This document shows positions 50,478 to 59,038 of a stretch of DNA of 64,000 nucleotides, piece after piece. A program made the position numbers and the translations under genes. Position 1 is the stretch's first letter; each line of letters begins with the position of its first letter. The notes under the pieces are model-generated. The model ran no database searches. It saw only the letters and a list, made by a program, of their open reading frames with translations, and was not told where the DNA came from. Source of the DNA: Mucilaginibacter glaciei (lineage in GTDB: Bacteria > Bacteroidota > Bacteroidia > Sphingobacteriales > Sphingobacteriaceae); contig NZ_JACWMX010000001.1 of assembly GCF_014773245.1 (NCBI RefSeq), forward strand, positions 434,001 to 498,000, written 5' to 3'.

Positions 50478-52505
50478 CTAATTGCAATACTTTCTCATTG
50501 CAGCGAGTGCGTCATTAGCACCAAGTTGGGCAGCCTTGGTAAAATCTGCACAGCCGCTTTTTTTATCGCCGCGCTCTGCAAGTATAGTACCCCGGCTTAA
50601 ATAAGCATTCGCATTCTGTGGGTTAAGCGTGATCGCCTTGTTCAGGTCAACAACAGCACCGTTAAGATCCTTAAGATTGATGCGCGCATTTGCCCTTGCT
50701 ATATAAACCACATCATCGGTAGGGGCCAGCTTAACGGCGGTTGCAAAGTCTTTACGCATAGCTACGGTATCACCGGTAGCGCTTTCGGCAAGGCCGCGGT
50801 TGGCATAGGCTTTATAACTTTTAGGGTTGATGAGTATAACGTTAATATAATCGTAAATGGCAGCGGTGTATTCTTTTTGCTGTAATTTAAGGTCGGCACG
50901 GGCAAGGTATGCCTCGTCGTCGGCGTCATTCAGTAATATCCCTTTGTTAATATCGGTTAGTGCCTTATCATATTGCTTTAAAGCTGCATAACTGATGCCC
51001 CGGTTGGTGAACGCTACAGATGACTTTGGCGATAATTTGATAGCCATGTCATGATCTGTAAGGGCACCCGTATTATCGCCTGTTTTGCTTTTTGCAACCC
51101 CGCGTAAGCTATAAAAGTCAACCACTTTGGGGTTCACGGCAATGCCATCGGTCAATGTAGCGATGGCGTCACGGTACCTGCCGGCGGTGATGAGTAATTT
51201 CGCATAATTGACATACAATTGTGCATTTTTAGGGATAGCCTTTATTGCCTTTTGATAATCGCTAAAGCTGCCGTCAATATCGCCCAGGGTGGTTTTTATA
51301 GCCGCGCGCCGTAGATAAGCATCGGGGTTTTGCTCAAAAGCAGCGATAGAGCCTGTATATAGATCAATAGCTTCCTGATATTGCCCCTGGCCTGCTTTAA
51401 TATTGCCGCTACCCAAATACGCGTAGCTGCCTTTCGGGTTATTTTTTATGGCGATAGCAAAATCAGCTAATGCGCCTACAGAATCTGTAAGGCCCAATTT
51501 TCCTTTAGCCCTTGATACGTACGCGTAACTATTTTTAGGGTTAAGCTGCAACGTAGTATCGGCATCATTGATAGCCCCACGAAAATCTTTGATGGTTACT
51601 TTCAAATCTGCCCGGTTTTGATAAGCTTCGTCATAGCGGGCTTTTAAACTAATGGCCTTGTTAAAATCGGCAAGTGCGGCTGCGCTGTTTTCTTCTGTAC
51701 TTTCGGCAATAGCACGGCCCATGTACAATTCGGCCTTATTTGGCGATGTTGCTATCGCTTTACTGAAAAAGTCTATCGCGCCTTTCGCATCGCCCATATT
51801 ACTTTGCGCGTTTGCCAGGTAATGATATAGTTCAGGCAGTTTAGGATTTAGTTCTGCAGCCTTTAAATAATCAGGAATGGCCGACTCGTAATCCTTGATG
51901 TTGCTTTTGGCATTGGCGCGGTAAAACCAGGCCTCGGCGTTTTTGGGATCGAGGCGAGTGGCGATACTATAATCGGCAATGGCAGCCTTGAAATTACCCA
52001 GGTTAGTTTTTGCATTAGCCCTGTAAAATATCAGTTTGGCATCAAGCGGTTTTAAACGTACGGCCAAATCATAATCAGCTATGGCGTCTTTATACAGTTC
52101 CAGGTTTCCTTTAGCTACGCCCCTGTATTCATATAACTCGGGGTTATTTGGGTCAAGGGTTAGCGCGTGGGTAAAATCATCAATTGCGCCCTCATAATCT
52201 TTACTGTTACTTTTGGCATTAGCCCTAAAATGCCATGCATCAACACTACGCGGGTTCAGTTCAATGGTTTTGGTAAAATCGGCTATAGCGGCTTCATTAT
52301 CATCTAAGTTACTGTAGGCATTAGCACGGTACAAATAAGCGTTGGCGAGGCTTGGGTTTAAGGTTATTGCCCTGCTGAAATCGGCAATAGCACCCTGGTA
52401 GTTTTTTGCTTTTGCTTTAGCATTACCGCTTTGTAAAAAAGCGTCGGCACTTTGCGCGAAACAATAAAAAGGCAGCAGGAATATAATAAAGGTCAGTCGC
52501 TTCAT
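50478..52505 (-). CDS. Secreted tetratricopeptide-repeat protein
   Basis: A 675-residue exported protein (signal MKRLTFIIFLLPFYCFAQ) made almost entirely of about 19 TPR units of 34 residues. The recurring pattern is A-DF--AI-L-P-----Y--RA--K---G. The last unit is followed by KKSGCADFTKAAQLGA, common at the end of such Bacteroidota repeats. TPR solenoids mediate protein contacts, here in the periplasm or on the surface. No other domain is present, so the partner is unknown. The repeats are well conserved with each other, implying expansion by internal duplication. Confidence 0.85.
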   Translation of the reverse strand: MKRLTFIIFLLPFYCFAQSADAFLQSGNAKAKAKNYQGAIADFSRAITLNPSLANAYLYRANAYSNLDDNEAAIADFTKTIELNPRSVDAWHFRANAKSNSKDYEGAIDDFTHALTLDPNNPELYEYRGVAKGNLELYKDAIADYDLAVRLKPLDAKLIFYRANAKTNLGNFKAAIADYSIATRLDPKNAEAWFYRANAKSNIKDYESAIPDYLKAAELNPKLPELYHYLANAQSNMGDAKGAIDFFSKAIATSPNKAELYMGRAIAESTEENSAAALADFNKAISLKARYDEAYQNRADLKVTIKDFRGAINDADTTLQLNPKNSYAYVSRAKGKLGLTDSVGALADFAIAIKNNPKGSYAYLGSGNIKAGQGQYQEAIDLYTGSIAAFEQNPDAYLRRAAIKTTLGDIDGSFSDYQKAIKAIPKNAQLYVNYAKLLITAGRYRDAIATLTDGIAVNPKVVDFYSLRGVAKSKTGDNTGALTDHDMAIKLSPKSSVAFTNRGISYAALKQYDKALTDINKGILLNDADDEAYLARADLKLQQKEYTAAIYDYINVILINPKSYKAYANRGLAESATGDTVAMRKDFATAVKLAPTDDVVYIARANARINLKDLNGAVVDLNKAITLNPQNANAYLSRGTILAERGDKKSGCADFTKAAQLGANDALAAMRKYCN

Positions 52506-52642
52506 TTAAATACGTTGTTCAAATATGTCCAATATACGCAAAACCAATGCAACGGGTTAGAAAAAATAAAGTAAAAGTGCAGTGTTTAACTAATGCGCTA
52601 ACAGGGCATGGCATTACGGTTAAACACTTAATTTAAAATAAA

Positions 52643-52669
52643 AGGCACAGCATTATAAATGCTGTGCCT
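52643..52669. terminator. Intrinsic terminator after the M28 peptidase gene
   Basis: AGGCACAGCATT (52643-52654), loop ATA, AATGCTGTGCCT (52658-52669): a perfect 12-pair stem. It lies in the gap between the peptidase gene and the TPR gene, both on the minus strand. Confidence 0.75.
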
Positions 52670-52697
52670 GCTGTATTGTTTTTAACTTTATAAAAGG

Positions 52698-54266
52698 TCA
52701 ATCTAACCCGCCGTGGCGGTTGGCTTTTGTTTGTACCGGCCATTTTGCGGGCGGCGTAAGTGTTATTTTATCGCGCGGCATTTTTGCCGGGTCTTCGCAG
52801 GCCATGTAAACTAAAATAGCGGTTAGGATAGCGTTGCTGCGCAGGTCATCAAAAACTATCTTATCATACGTATCGCGATTAGTATGCCAAGTATAGCTTC
52901 CGTACGACCAGCTGTTTGATCCTAATGAAAAACCCGGCGCGCCAACGGCAACAAAAGAGGCGAAGTCTGACCCGCCACCACCCGGCGACCCCGGGAAATT
53001 TGTTTTGATCTGATGGCGGATAGTATCGGGCACGGCAGCTAACCATTTGGTTATAAGTTCGCCCGCACCGGTAAAGCCCTGGCCGGCAATATTTACCACC
53101 CGGCCAGTGCCATTATCCTGGTTAAACAATGCCTGCAGGTTGGCAACTACTTCGGGATGGTCTTCCACAAAAGCGCGTGAACCGTTTAACCCTTGTTCTT
53201 CGCTTGCCCAATGGCCTACCAATATGGTGCGTTTTGGGTTAGGGTAAACTTTTTTAAGGATGCGCATCGCCTCCATCATCGTTAGCGTTCCGGTGCCATT
53301 ATCTGTAGCACCACTGCCACCATCCCAAGAGTCAAAGTGGGCGCTTAACATTACATATTCGTTTGGTTTTTCGGACCCTTTTATTTCGCCAACTACGTTA
53401 AAGGTTGGTACAACGCCTAATTCCTTAGATTCGGCCTGGATCGTGATCCTGGGTTTTTCGCCGCCTTCTGCCAGGCGGTACAGCAGGCCATAATCTTCTA
53501 AGGCAATATCAACGGTTGGAGTTTTTTTGGTGTAAGCGCTAAAGATCTTATCTACCCCAAAACCTGCCGACCAGGTGTTGGTGATCACACCTGCTGCCCC
53601 GGCGTTCTCTAACGCAACGGGTAAAGTGCGGGCAGTAAAGCTGGTGTTGCTAATGCGTTTGCGCCACGCGGCTGTTTGCGCAGTACGGGCATCCTTCATT
53701 TTGTTGAACGATTCTGTTAGCGCAAATTCTTTCCAGTTATCGTCAGGTCTGCCGGTAGGCTGGTTCATAGATACCATTACGAATTTTCCTTTAACCTCTG
53801 GCAGCCATTTAGCAAAGGCAACAGAGTCTGCAAACTCAGGGAGGATGATCACTTCGGCGGTAACCGGTTTTTTCATGCCTGGGCTCCAGGCCAGTTGCGT
53901 ACCTTCTAATGAACGTACTCTTGGCGATACCATATCAATATGAGATATGCCACGCTGCCATCCGCGCCATTCGCCCCATTTTTCTTGTTTAGCTGTAATT
54001 CCCCAGCCTTTGTATTTATCTAATGCCCATTTGCCCGCCTGGTCAAATTGCGGTGTGCCTACCAAACGCGGGCCTATGCCATCAATCAGTTCGTGGGCCA
54101 GTTTTTCTAATTGTGAATTATTAGTAGCCTCTTTTACAATGCCGGCAACAACGGGGCTTTGCGATTGCGCAAACGCCGACCCGCCCGAGCAGGCGGCCGT
54201 AAGTAAAAGCATTTTGGCAATGCTTTTTGCATTAACCTTTTGCAATAAGTTTAGTGTGGTTTTCAT
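52698..54266 (-). CDS. Secreted M28-family zinc aminopeptidase
   Basis: A 522-residue exported peptidase (signal ending in SAFAQ near residue 34). A protease-associated (PA) domain is inserted (about 150-270, with ALENAGAAGVITNT). The M28 metal ligands are visible: His in MLSAHFDSWDGGSGATDN near 306-323 (with the Asp), EEQGLNGS near 357-364, Asp in NQDNGTG near 381-387 and a C-terminal His in WHTNRDTYDKI near 469-479. It would trim peptides in the periplasm. The nearest known group is the PA-containing M28 enzymes of Bacteroidota. Confidence 0.88.
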   Translation of the reverse strand: MKTTLNLLQKVNAKSIAKMLLLTAACSGGSAFAQSQSPVVAGIVKEATNNSQLEKLAHELIDGIGPRLVGTPQFDQAGKWALDKYKGWGITAKQEKWGEWRGWQRGISHIDMVSPRVRSLEGTQLAWSPGMKKPVTAEVIILPEFADSVAFAKWLPEVKGKFVMVSMNQPTGRPDDNWKEFALTESFNKMKDARTAQTAAWRKRISNTSFTARTLPVALENAGAAGVITNTWSAGFGVDKIFSAYTKKTPTVDIALEDYGLLYRLAEGGEKPRITIQAESKELGVVPTFNVVGEIKGSEKPNEYVMLSAHFDSWDGGSGATDNGTGTLTMMEAMRILKKVYPNPKRTILVGHWASEEQGLNGSRAFVEDHPEVVANLQALFNQDNGTGRVVNIAGQGFTGAGELITKWLAAVPDTIRHQIKTNFPGSPGGGGSDFASFVAVGAPGFSLGSNSWSYGSYTWHTNRDTYDKIVFDDLRSNAILTAILVYMACEDPAKMPRDKITLTPPAKWPVQTKANRHGGLD

Positions 54267-54452
54267 ATAGCGAATGTAATAAAAAGCAGAGGCTTAAAAC
54301 AGAGTTGCTAACCTTAACCTGTAAAAATATAGATGGATTGATTAATGGTAGGATGTGTAAGCCGCAGCTATCTAATTGATATTTTTTAAAACTATTGGGC
54401 ATTATTATTATTTGATATATAAGATTTTAACTCTTAAAATAATAATTTATAT

Positions 54453-55103
54453 ATGGCAAATTTAGACGTGCAGCCTAAACGAAAAAGTTCTACCTGGATC
54501 TGGATCATATTCGTAGTGCTTTTGTTGGGTGCACTTTTTCTATTATACAAAGGTTGCAACCGAACAGAGCCTATCAAGGTTGATCAAAGCGACTCATTGG
54601 CTCACGATACCGTTATTGCAGGTATTACCCCGGTAGCCGCTACCCAACCCAATTGGGATGCTGTAGATTTTACTATACCCAAAGCCAAATATGAAGAAAT
54701 TACCGATACGGCAATTATCGTGCGGGGGAATCAAAAATATACCATTTACAGCTTGAGCGAAAATGTTCTGTTTGCTAAAGATGCGAGCACAATACAGCCT
54801 GTGGCCGAGGCGAAACTGCAGCAGATCTCGGCATCGTTAATTAAACGTTTCCCTAATGCTCAAATTGGAATTTACGGCCGTACCGACTCGATAGGGGGAA
54901 CAGGCTACAATAAAACATTAGGGGCCGAACGAGCCAACGCGGTTAAAAACTGGTTTGTGGCGAAAGGTGGTGTGTTGGAAACCGCGCTATCAACCCACTC
55001 TGTTGGCGAAACCAAACCACTGGCTACGAATGGAACTGAAAAAGGACGTGCACAAAACAGGAGTGTGGAGATAATCGCTTTTCCGGATAGTACAGGTAAT
55101 TAA
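54453..55103 (+). CDS. OmpA-family peptidoglycan-associated membrane protein
   Basis: A 216-residue protein with one N-terminal membrane helix (about residues 14-34, WIWIIFVVLLLGALFLLY) followed by Cys37 and a linker. The OmpA-like domain (about 95-212) has VLFAKDASTIQPVAEAKLQQI, IGIYGRTDSIGGTGYNKTLGAERA and GRAQNRSVEI, the peptidoglycan-binding signature. The non-cleaved helix suggests anchoring in the inner membrane. It precedes a PRC-barrel gene by 22 bp, so the two form an operon. Confidence 0.85.
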   Translation: MANLDVQPKRKSSTWIWIIFVVLLLGALFLLYKGCNRTEPIKVDQSDSLAHDTVIAGITPVAATQPNWDAVDFTIPKAKYEEITDTAIIVRGNQKYTIYSLSENVLFAKDASTIQPVAEAKLQQISASLIKRFPNAQIGIYGRTDSIGGTGYNKTLGAERANAVKNWFVAKGGVLETALSTHSVGETKPLATNGTEKGRAQNRSVEIIAFPDSTGN

Positions 55104-55125
55104 ATAAAATTTAAAAAGACCAAAA

Positions 55126-55749
55126 ATGGAAACAGAAGAAAATGTAAATTATTACCGCCGGTTAGAAGAACTAAGCGAAAGTGATTTTGAAATAGTTGAT
55201 GGCCAGCCCGAAATACAAGGCTGGGATGTAGAGAACAGTGCTGGTGTTAAAATTGGCGAAGTGGATGAGTTGCTGTTTGACCCCGAAACACGTAAGGTGC
55301 GCTATTTCGTTTTAGATACCGAAAATAACGACTTGGATTTGGAGGATGGCCATGTATTGATCCCTATTGGTGTTGCAGAATTACAGGAAAACAGTGACAC
55401 CGTGCTTATTCCGGAGGTAACGGCCGATCAACTGGCCAGATTGCCTATTTATGAGCGGGGAAGAGGGATAACTGCCGAAACCGAGGCTGAAATAAGAAAA
55501 GTGTTTACCAGGCCGGATAATATGGCATTTGCCCCCAAAGATGATTTTTACGAGCATGAGCATTTTAATGAGACCAAATTTTACGGTAAACGCAAGCCTA
55601 TTGTAGCCGAAGATCACCTGCTAACAGAGGGCGGGAATCACCTGTTGACAAAGGGCGGCAACCATTTACTAACTGAAGGCGAAAATGCGACACCGGATGT
55701 GGATAGTGCAGAAAAACAGAAATATAATCGGGATAATATGATACCCTAA
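55126..55749 (+). CDS. PRC-barrel domain protein with short C-terminal repeats
   Basis: A 207-residue protein. A PRC-barrel domain (residues about 25-110) begins IQGWDVENSAGVKIGEVDELLFD and contains KVRYFVLDTEN and GHVLIPIGVAEL. The C-terminal region has three consecutive octapeptides, HLLTEGGN, HLLTKGGN and HLLTEGEN (55615-55686). Their codons differ while the residues persist. Such proteins are common in stress-response clusters of Bacteroidota, next to OmpA and CsbD-like genes. A terminator follows immediately. Confidence 0.85.
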   Translation: METEENVNYYRRLEELSESDFEIVDGQPEIQGWDVENSAGVKIGEVDELLFDPETRKVRYFVLDTENNDLDLEDGHVLIPIGVAELQENSDTVLIPEVTADQLARLPIYERGRGITAETEAEIRKVFTRPDNMAFAPKDDFYEHEHFNETKFYGKRKPIVAEDHLLTEGGNHLLTKGGNHLLTEGENATPDVDSAEKQKYNRDNMIP

Positions 55750-55785
55750 TTAAAAAGGCTCCGTTATTACGGAGCCTTTTTAATT
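55748..55785. terminator. Bidirectional terminator
   Basis: AATTAAAAAGGCTCCG pairs over 16 bases with CGGAGCCTTTTTAATT (55748-55763 with 55770-55785), loop TTATTA. Symmetric A and T tracts serve both the PRC-barrel gene and the convergent gene ending at 55784. Confidence 0.9.
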
Positions 55786-56107
55786 AGGTGCGTGGTCTTT
55801 TAAGATTATATGCTACAAGGTAATTGAGCTGGCCGTTTAAAATTGCACGATTATCAAGCTGTTGTTCCTCTTTGTTAAATGATTGGTTAAGCCTTTCACG
55901 TATGCCATGATACACCTGTAGCATAATTTCAGGAAATACCTTTGCAGATATGGTGGGGTAAAAGTCCTTTTGAATCTTTATCCTTTCTGCATCTGTTGCC
56001 ACACTAAATTCCCAAACATCATCTGTTTTAAAACCAAACTCCTTTGCAGTGTTGGTTAAGTCAAACAGGTAAAGCCGGGTTTGATCTTCAATGGTCTTTT
56101 CGTTCAT
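55784..56107 (-). CDS. Hypothetical cytoplasmic protein (107 aa)
   Basis: A soluble 107-residue protein of mixed alpha/beta character, with no signal peptide and no family that I recognise (FGFKTDDVWEFSVATD near 24-39; MLQVYHGIRERLNQ near 62-75). It follows the small Lys-rich gene at 56112-56246 by only four bases. The two are therefore probably co-transcribed within what looks like a stress-related gene group. Confidence 0.6.
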   Translation of the reverse strand: MNEKTIEDQTRLYLFDLTNTAKEFGFKTDDVWEFSVATDAERIKIQKDFYPTISAKVFPEIMLQVYHGIRERLNQSFNKEEQQLDNRAILNGQLNYLVAYNLKRPRT

Positions 56108-56111
56108 AGGG

Positions 56112-56246
56112 CTATTTTTTCTTAATAGTGGATGACAGGTCGGATGAGGCTGATCCTTTACCCGATTGATATGATGATACTTTTTTGCTTCCCGCTTCGG
56201 CAGGTTTTTTCTTAACTTCTTTGTTTGACTTTTTTTCTTTGCTCAT
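56112..56246 (-). CDS. Small lysine- and serine-rich protein (44 aa)
   Basis: A 44-codon frame (ATG 56246-56244, TAG 56114-56112) that is easily missed. It encodes MSKEKKSNKEVKKKPAE..., with a second part rich in Ser and Gly and ending STIKKK. The disordered, very basic composition suggests nucleic-acid or ribosome association (inference). It lies just upstream of the 107-residue gene on the same strand and diverges from cspA. About 277 bp up to cspA hold only AT-rich DNA with the cspA leader. Confidence 0.5.
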   Translation of the reverse strand: MSKEKKSNKEVKKKPAEAGSKKVSSYQSGKGSASSDLSSTIKKK

Positions 56247-56523
56247 AATGGTTTTTCTTAAGGCACCGTTGCGCCTTGTATGGAAAGGCTACGCCGCTTT
56301 ACACACAGGCTTTGCGACTGTATTATTTAAATGTAACTTTTATTTATTGAATATCAATAACGTTTAAAAATTAATTTAATTTTTACTTTATTTAAAATGG
56401 CCTGTTAGAGCATGTTAAGGCATAAAATTTAAGTTTATAAATTTAAAATACTGTTAATAGGTTTTATTTAAAAGAAAATGCCGTTATTAATGAGTACCTT
56501 GCACACTTATTAAAAAAAGTATA

Positions 56524-56718
56524 ATGCAAAAAGAAGGAACTGTAAAGTTTTTCAACACCGCAAAAGGTTTTGGATTCATTTCACAGAGTGATAACAGAAG
56601 CGATGTTTTTGTTCACTCAACTGGTCTAATCGACGAAATTCGTGAAAACGATAGCGTTACGTTCGATGTAGAAGAAGGCAAAAAAGGCCTTACCGCGGTA
56701 AATGTAAAAGTAGTTTAA
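56524..56718 (+). CDS. Cold-shock protein, CspA family
   Basis: A single cold-shock domain of 64 residues: GTVKFFNTAKGFGFIS near 5-20 holds RNP-1 (KGFGFIS) and DVFVHST near 27-33 holds RNP-2. It binds single-stranded RNA and DNA and melts secondary structure in messages. A -7-like TACCTTGC at 56495-56502 gives a leader of only some 15-20 bases, unlike the long thermosensor leader of enterobacterial cspA. A strong terminator follows. Confidence 0.93.
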   Translation: MQKEGTVKFFNTAKGFGFISQSDNRSDVFVHSTGLIDEIRENDSVTFDVEEGKKGLTAVNVKVV

Positions 56719-56745
56719 TCAATCACTATAAAATTTAATCGTAAT

Positions 56746-56775
56746 GCACCTACTCGAAAGAGTAGGTGCTTTTTT
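56746..56775 (+). terminator. Terminator after cspA
   Basis: GCACCTACTC (56746-56755), GAAA tetraloop, GAGTAGGTGC (56760-56769), then six T residues: a textbook intrinsic terminator. Confidence 0.9.
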
Positions 56776-56812
56776 GTTCAGCAAATATTTATTCATTAAC
56801 ACCAATTAAAAT

Positions 56813-56998
56813 ATGGCAAAATCGCAGGCAACTTTCATGAAAAAACAATTAGAGAAGAACCGGCAGAAAAAGAAAGAAGATAAAGCCATGCGCAAGCAGG
56901 AGCGTAAAGAAAACCCTACGGGCAGCGACCTTGACAGCATGATAGCATATGTAAACGAATTTGGCGAGATCGTTTCAACTCCGCCAGAGAAAAGTTAA
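56813..56998 (+). CDS. Small highly charged protein next to cspA
   Basis: A 61-residue cytoplasmic protein with a strongly basic helical first half (KKQLEKNRQKKKEDKAMRKQ) and an acidic, more ordered end (SDLDSMIAYVNEFGEIVS). Similar small proteins follow cold-shock genes in this bacterial group, hinting at joint action on RNA. That link is context-based. It starts 44 bp after the cspA terminator's stem. Confidence 0.65.
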   Translation: MAKSQATFMKKQLEKNRQKKKEDKAMRKQERKENPTGSDLDSMIAYVNEFGEIVSTPPEKS

Positions 56999-57089
56999 CC
57001 GCTGTTTAGTGCCAGCCCGGCACTTGCATATGGCATTACCGTTAAAACAAAATACATGTCCCTGCCCATTGCGGTGCAGGGAAATTGTT

Positions 57090-57401
57090 TTAACCCAGGC
57101 TGAGGCCATCCTTTTTACTCATAAACAACCTGTTTATAAGTGCTTTTAATTCCTCCCATAATCCTGGATTAATCTCTTTTTCAATAAGCAAATTGGTTTG
57201 GCGCAATCCTTGAGGTTGGTTTTCATCCGTTTCGCTCATCTCGTCCAAGATAAATTCGCGAATAGCCGGGTCCCGGTTAACTATCCAGTCGAGTTCTGTT
57301 AAGTCACTAAAGGTAGCATCACCATTGCGCTGTTTTTTGATCAGGATATCAAACCGTTCCTGCAAAAAGGTACGCCTGATGAGTGGTTTTTTGCTTTTCA
57401 T
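57090..57401 (-). CDS. Hypothetical protein (103 aa)
   Basis: A soluble 103-residue protein with mostly helical, charged sequence; I do not recognise it. FDILIKKQRNGDATFSDLTELDWIVNRDPAIREFI near 17-51 has a loose resemblance to the helical opening of some anti-sigma factors, but there is no membrane segment and no zinc motif, so I make no claim. It is convergent with the small cspA-linked gene, with a weak hairpin at 57060-57081 between them. Confidence 0.5.
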   Translation of the reverse strand: MKSKKPLIRRTFLQERFDILIKKQRNGDATFSDLTELDWIVNRDPAIREFILDEMSETDENQPQGLRQTNLLIEKEINPGLWEELKALINRLFMSKKDGLSLG

Positions 57402-57608
57402 TATATGGGCTTATATCTTTTTTCAACAAATGCAATGCCATCTATTTAACTAATTGATTAACAGTTACTTGTTTTAATTATTAATGTAAAAGTATTCGCT
57501 AACGATACGCTTACTGTTCGCATACGATCATTGATTATAGAGTAAATTTTTAAATGATAGATTTATATTAATAATTTGTACTATTTTTAACTTTTATCTT
57601 CCCCAAAG

Positions 57609-59006
57609 TTGAGTACCCGCCAGTTTTATAAGTTAGCTATCATTACAAGTCTGTTAATCAATATATTACAAGCTTGCACTTCCGGTCAAAAAAAATCTTT
57701 TACGGAACCTACACCCGGCAGTGATACCGCGCGGATAACCAGTTTAATCGAAAAAGGCGAAAATCTGCAAAGTGCGAATGCTGATTCATTACTTACGGTT
57801 AAGGATGAGTTGTTTTACATTGGCACCGCGAATAATAACAACAAAGCCCTACTATATGCTGAAATATTTTATGCGCATTATAGCTGGATGAAAGCAAATC
57901 ATCCTATGGCTATGCAAACCGCTATGAAGGCCTTGGCAGATGCTGAGAAATGGCAGATAAAAGAAGCCATTCCTGAAATATACGGAACGATAGCTAACTT
58001 GCATAAAGAAAGCCGCAATTATGAGGAGGCCTTTGTAGCAGTAGATAAAGGTATTAAGGCAGCAAGGGATAATAAGGACACGATGGAGTTAATATCTGCA
58101 TTGGGTAATAAGGCTATGTTTACGCATGGTTATTACATGTTCAACAAGATCCCGAGCCAAGATAAAACAAGCCTGGGATTACAACTTGCTGCGTTAACAA
58201 TTGCTGAAACCAACTCTAAGTACGAAAGTACCCGCATTCGTTTTTATAATAATATAGGGCAAACGTATAAGGAACGAAAGGATTATGCAAAAGCGTTGTA
58301 CTACACGAATAAAGCTGTAGCCCTTGCTATCAAATACGAGCGGCCACGCTCATTAACTTACTCTTATAATTGGCTGGGGGATGCTTACTATTATATGGGC
58401 CAGCATCAAAAAGGTTTAGAATATTTGAACAAGGCTATTGAAATAACCTACAAAATAGGTGAGCCTTACCGCAGGATGGAGATAAGCGAATCTATTGCCC
58501 AGGCATATGAATCTACCGGGAATTATAAAGAAGCGATTGCTGCAGGTAAAAAATACCAGCATCTTAAAGATTCATTGCAGGTAATAGATAATTCCAAACA
58601 GTTAGCAGCCATGCAGCTCAAGTTTGAAGGCGAACAGAAAGACAAGCAAATTGCGGTTTTAAACAAGCTAAATAAACTAAACCACAAATATGTTTGGGTT
58701 GTAACAGTTTCGGCAATCATATTTTTATTGCTCTTTATCTCATTGCTATACCAATACGTAGCCATCCGCAAGAACAAAAAACTTGTTGAGGGTAAAAACA
58801 CCGGTTTAAATGATGCACTGCTTAAAATAGCATTTATTCAATCGCATGAGATCCGTAAGCCGCTTTCTACAATTTTAGGCATCATGAATCTGATAAAGGA
58901 CGAAAAATATAAAGCCGACAAAGAAACATTGGTGATGTTAGAGAAATCTACACTTGACCTGGATAAAAAGATCCACGAAATAGTTAAAGAGGTTGAGAAA
59001 AATTAA
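57609..59006 (+). CDS. TPR lipoprotein/sensor with an isolated histidine-kinase dimerisation box
   Basis: A 465-residue protein. The start is a TTG at 57609: an in-frame TAA lies just upstream and the start is needed for the signal (lipobox LQAC near residue 23). TPR units cover about 60-330 (AKALYYTNKAVALAIKYERP; QKGLEYLNKAIEITYKIGEP). They are followed by a helix, one membrane segment near 367-386, and a DHp-like region with the H-box FIQSHEIRKPLSTILGIMN near 412-430. The chain then stops after about 35 residues, without the ATP-binding HATPase domain. It therefore cannot autophosphorylate by itself and may be an accessory or acceptor. It is not a frameshift: the end is a clean stop. Confidence 0.75.
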   Translation: MSTRQFYKLAIITSLLINILQACTSGQKKSFTEPTPGSDTARITSLIEKGENLQSANADSLLTVKDELFYIGTANNNNKALLYAEIFYAHYSWMKANHPMAMQTAMKALADAEKWQIKEAIPEIYGTIANLHKESRNYEEAFVAVDKGIKAARDNKDTMELISALGNKAMFTHGYYMFNKIPSQDKTSLGLQLAALTIAETNSKYESTRIRFYNNIGQTYKERKDYAKALYYTNKAVALAIKYERPRSLTYSYNWLGDAYYYMGQHQKGLEYLNKAIEITYKIGEPYRRMEISESIAQAYESTGNYKEAIAAGKKYQHLKDSLQVIDNSKQLAAMQLKFEGEQKDKQIAVLNKLNKLNHKYVWVVTVSAIIFLLLFISLLYQYVAIRKNKKLVEGKNTGLNDALLKIAFIQSHEIRKPLSTILGIMNLIKDEKYKADKETLVMLEKSTLDLDKKIHEIVKEVEKN

Positions 59007-59038
59007 TCACGAAACCCGTCTGTAACAGGCGATAAGCC

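Noticed and set aside
50478..52505. DNA-level tandem repeat array
   Set aside because: The periodicity comes from TPR units of a protein; the codons of successive units differ, so it is not a satellite or CRISPR.
57060..57081. Terminator between the small cspA-linked gene and the minus-strand hypothetical gene
   Set aside because: CCCTGC/GCAGGG is only six pairs with a ten-base loop and a poor T tract on either strand; noted but not called.
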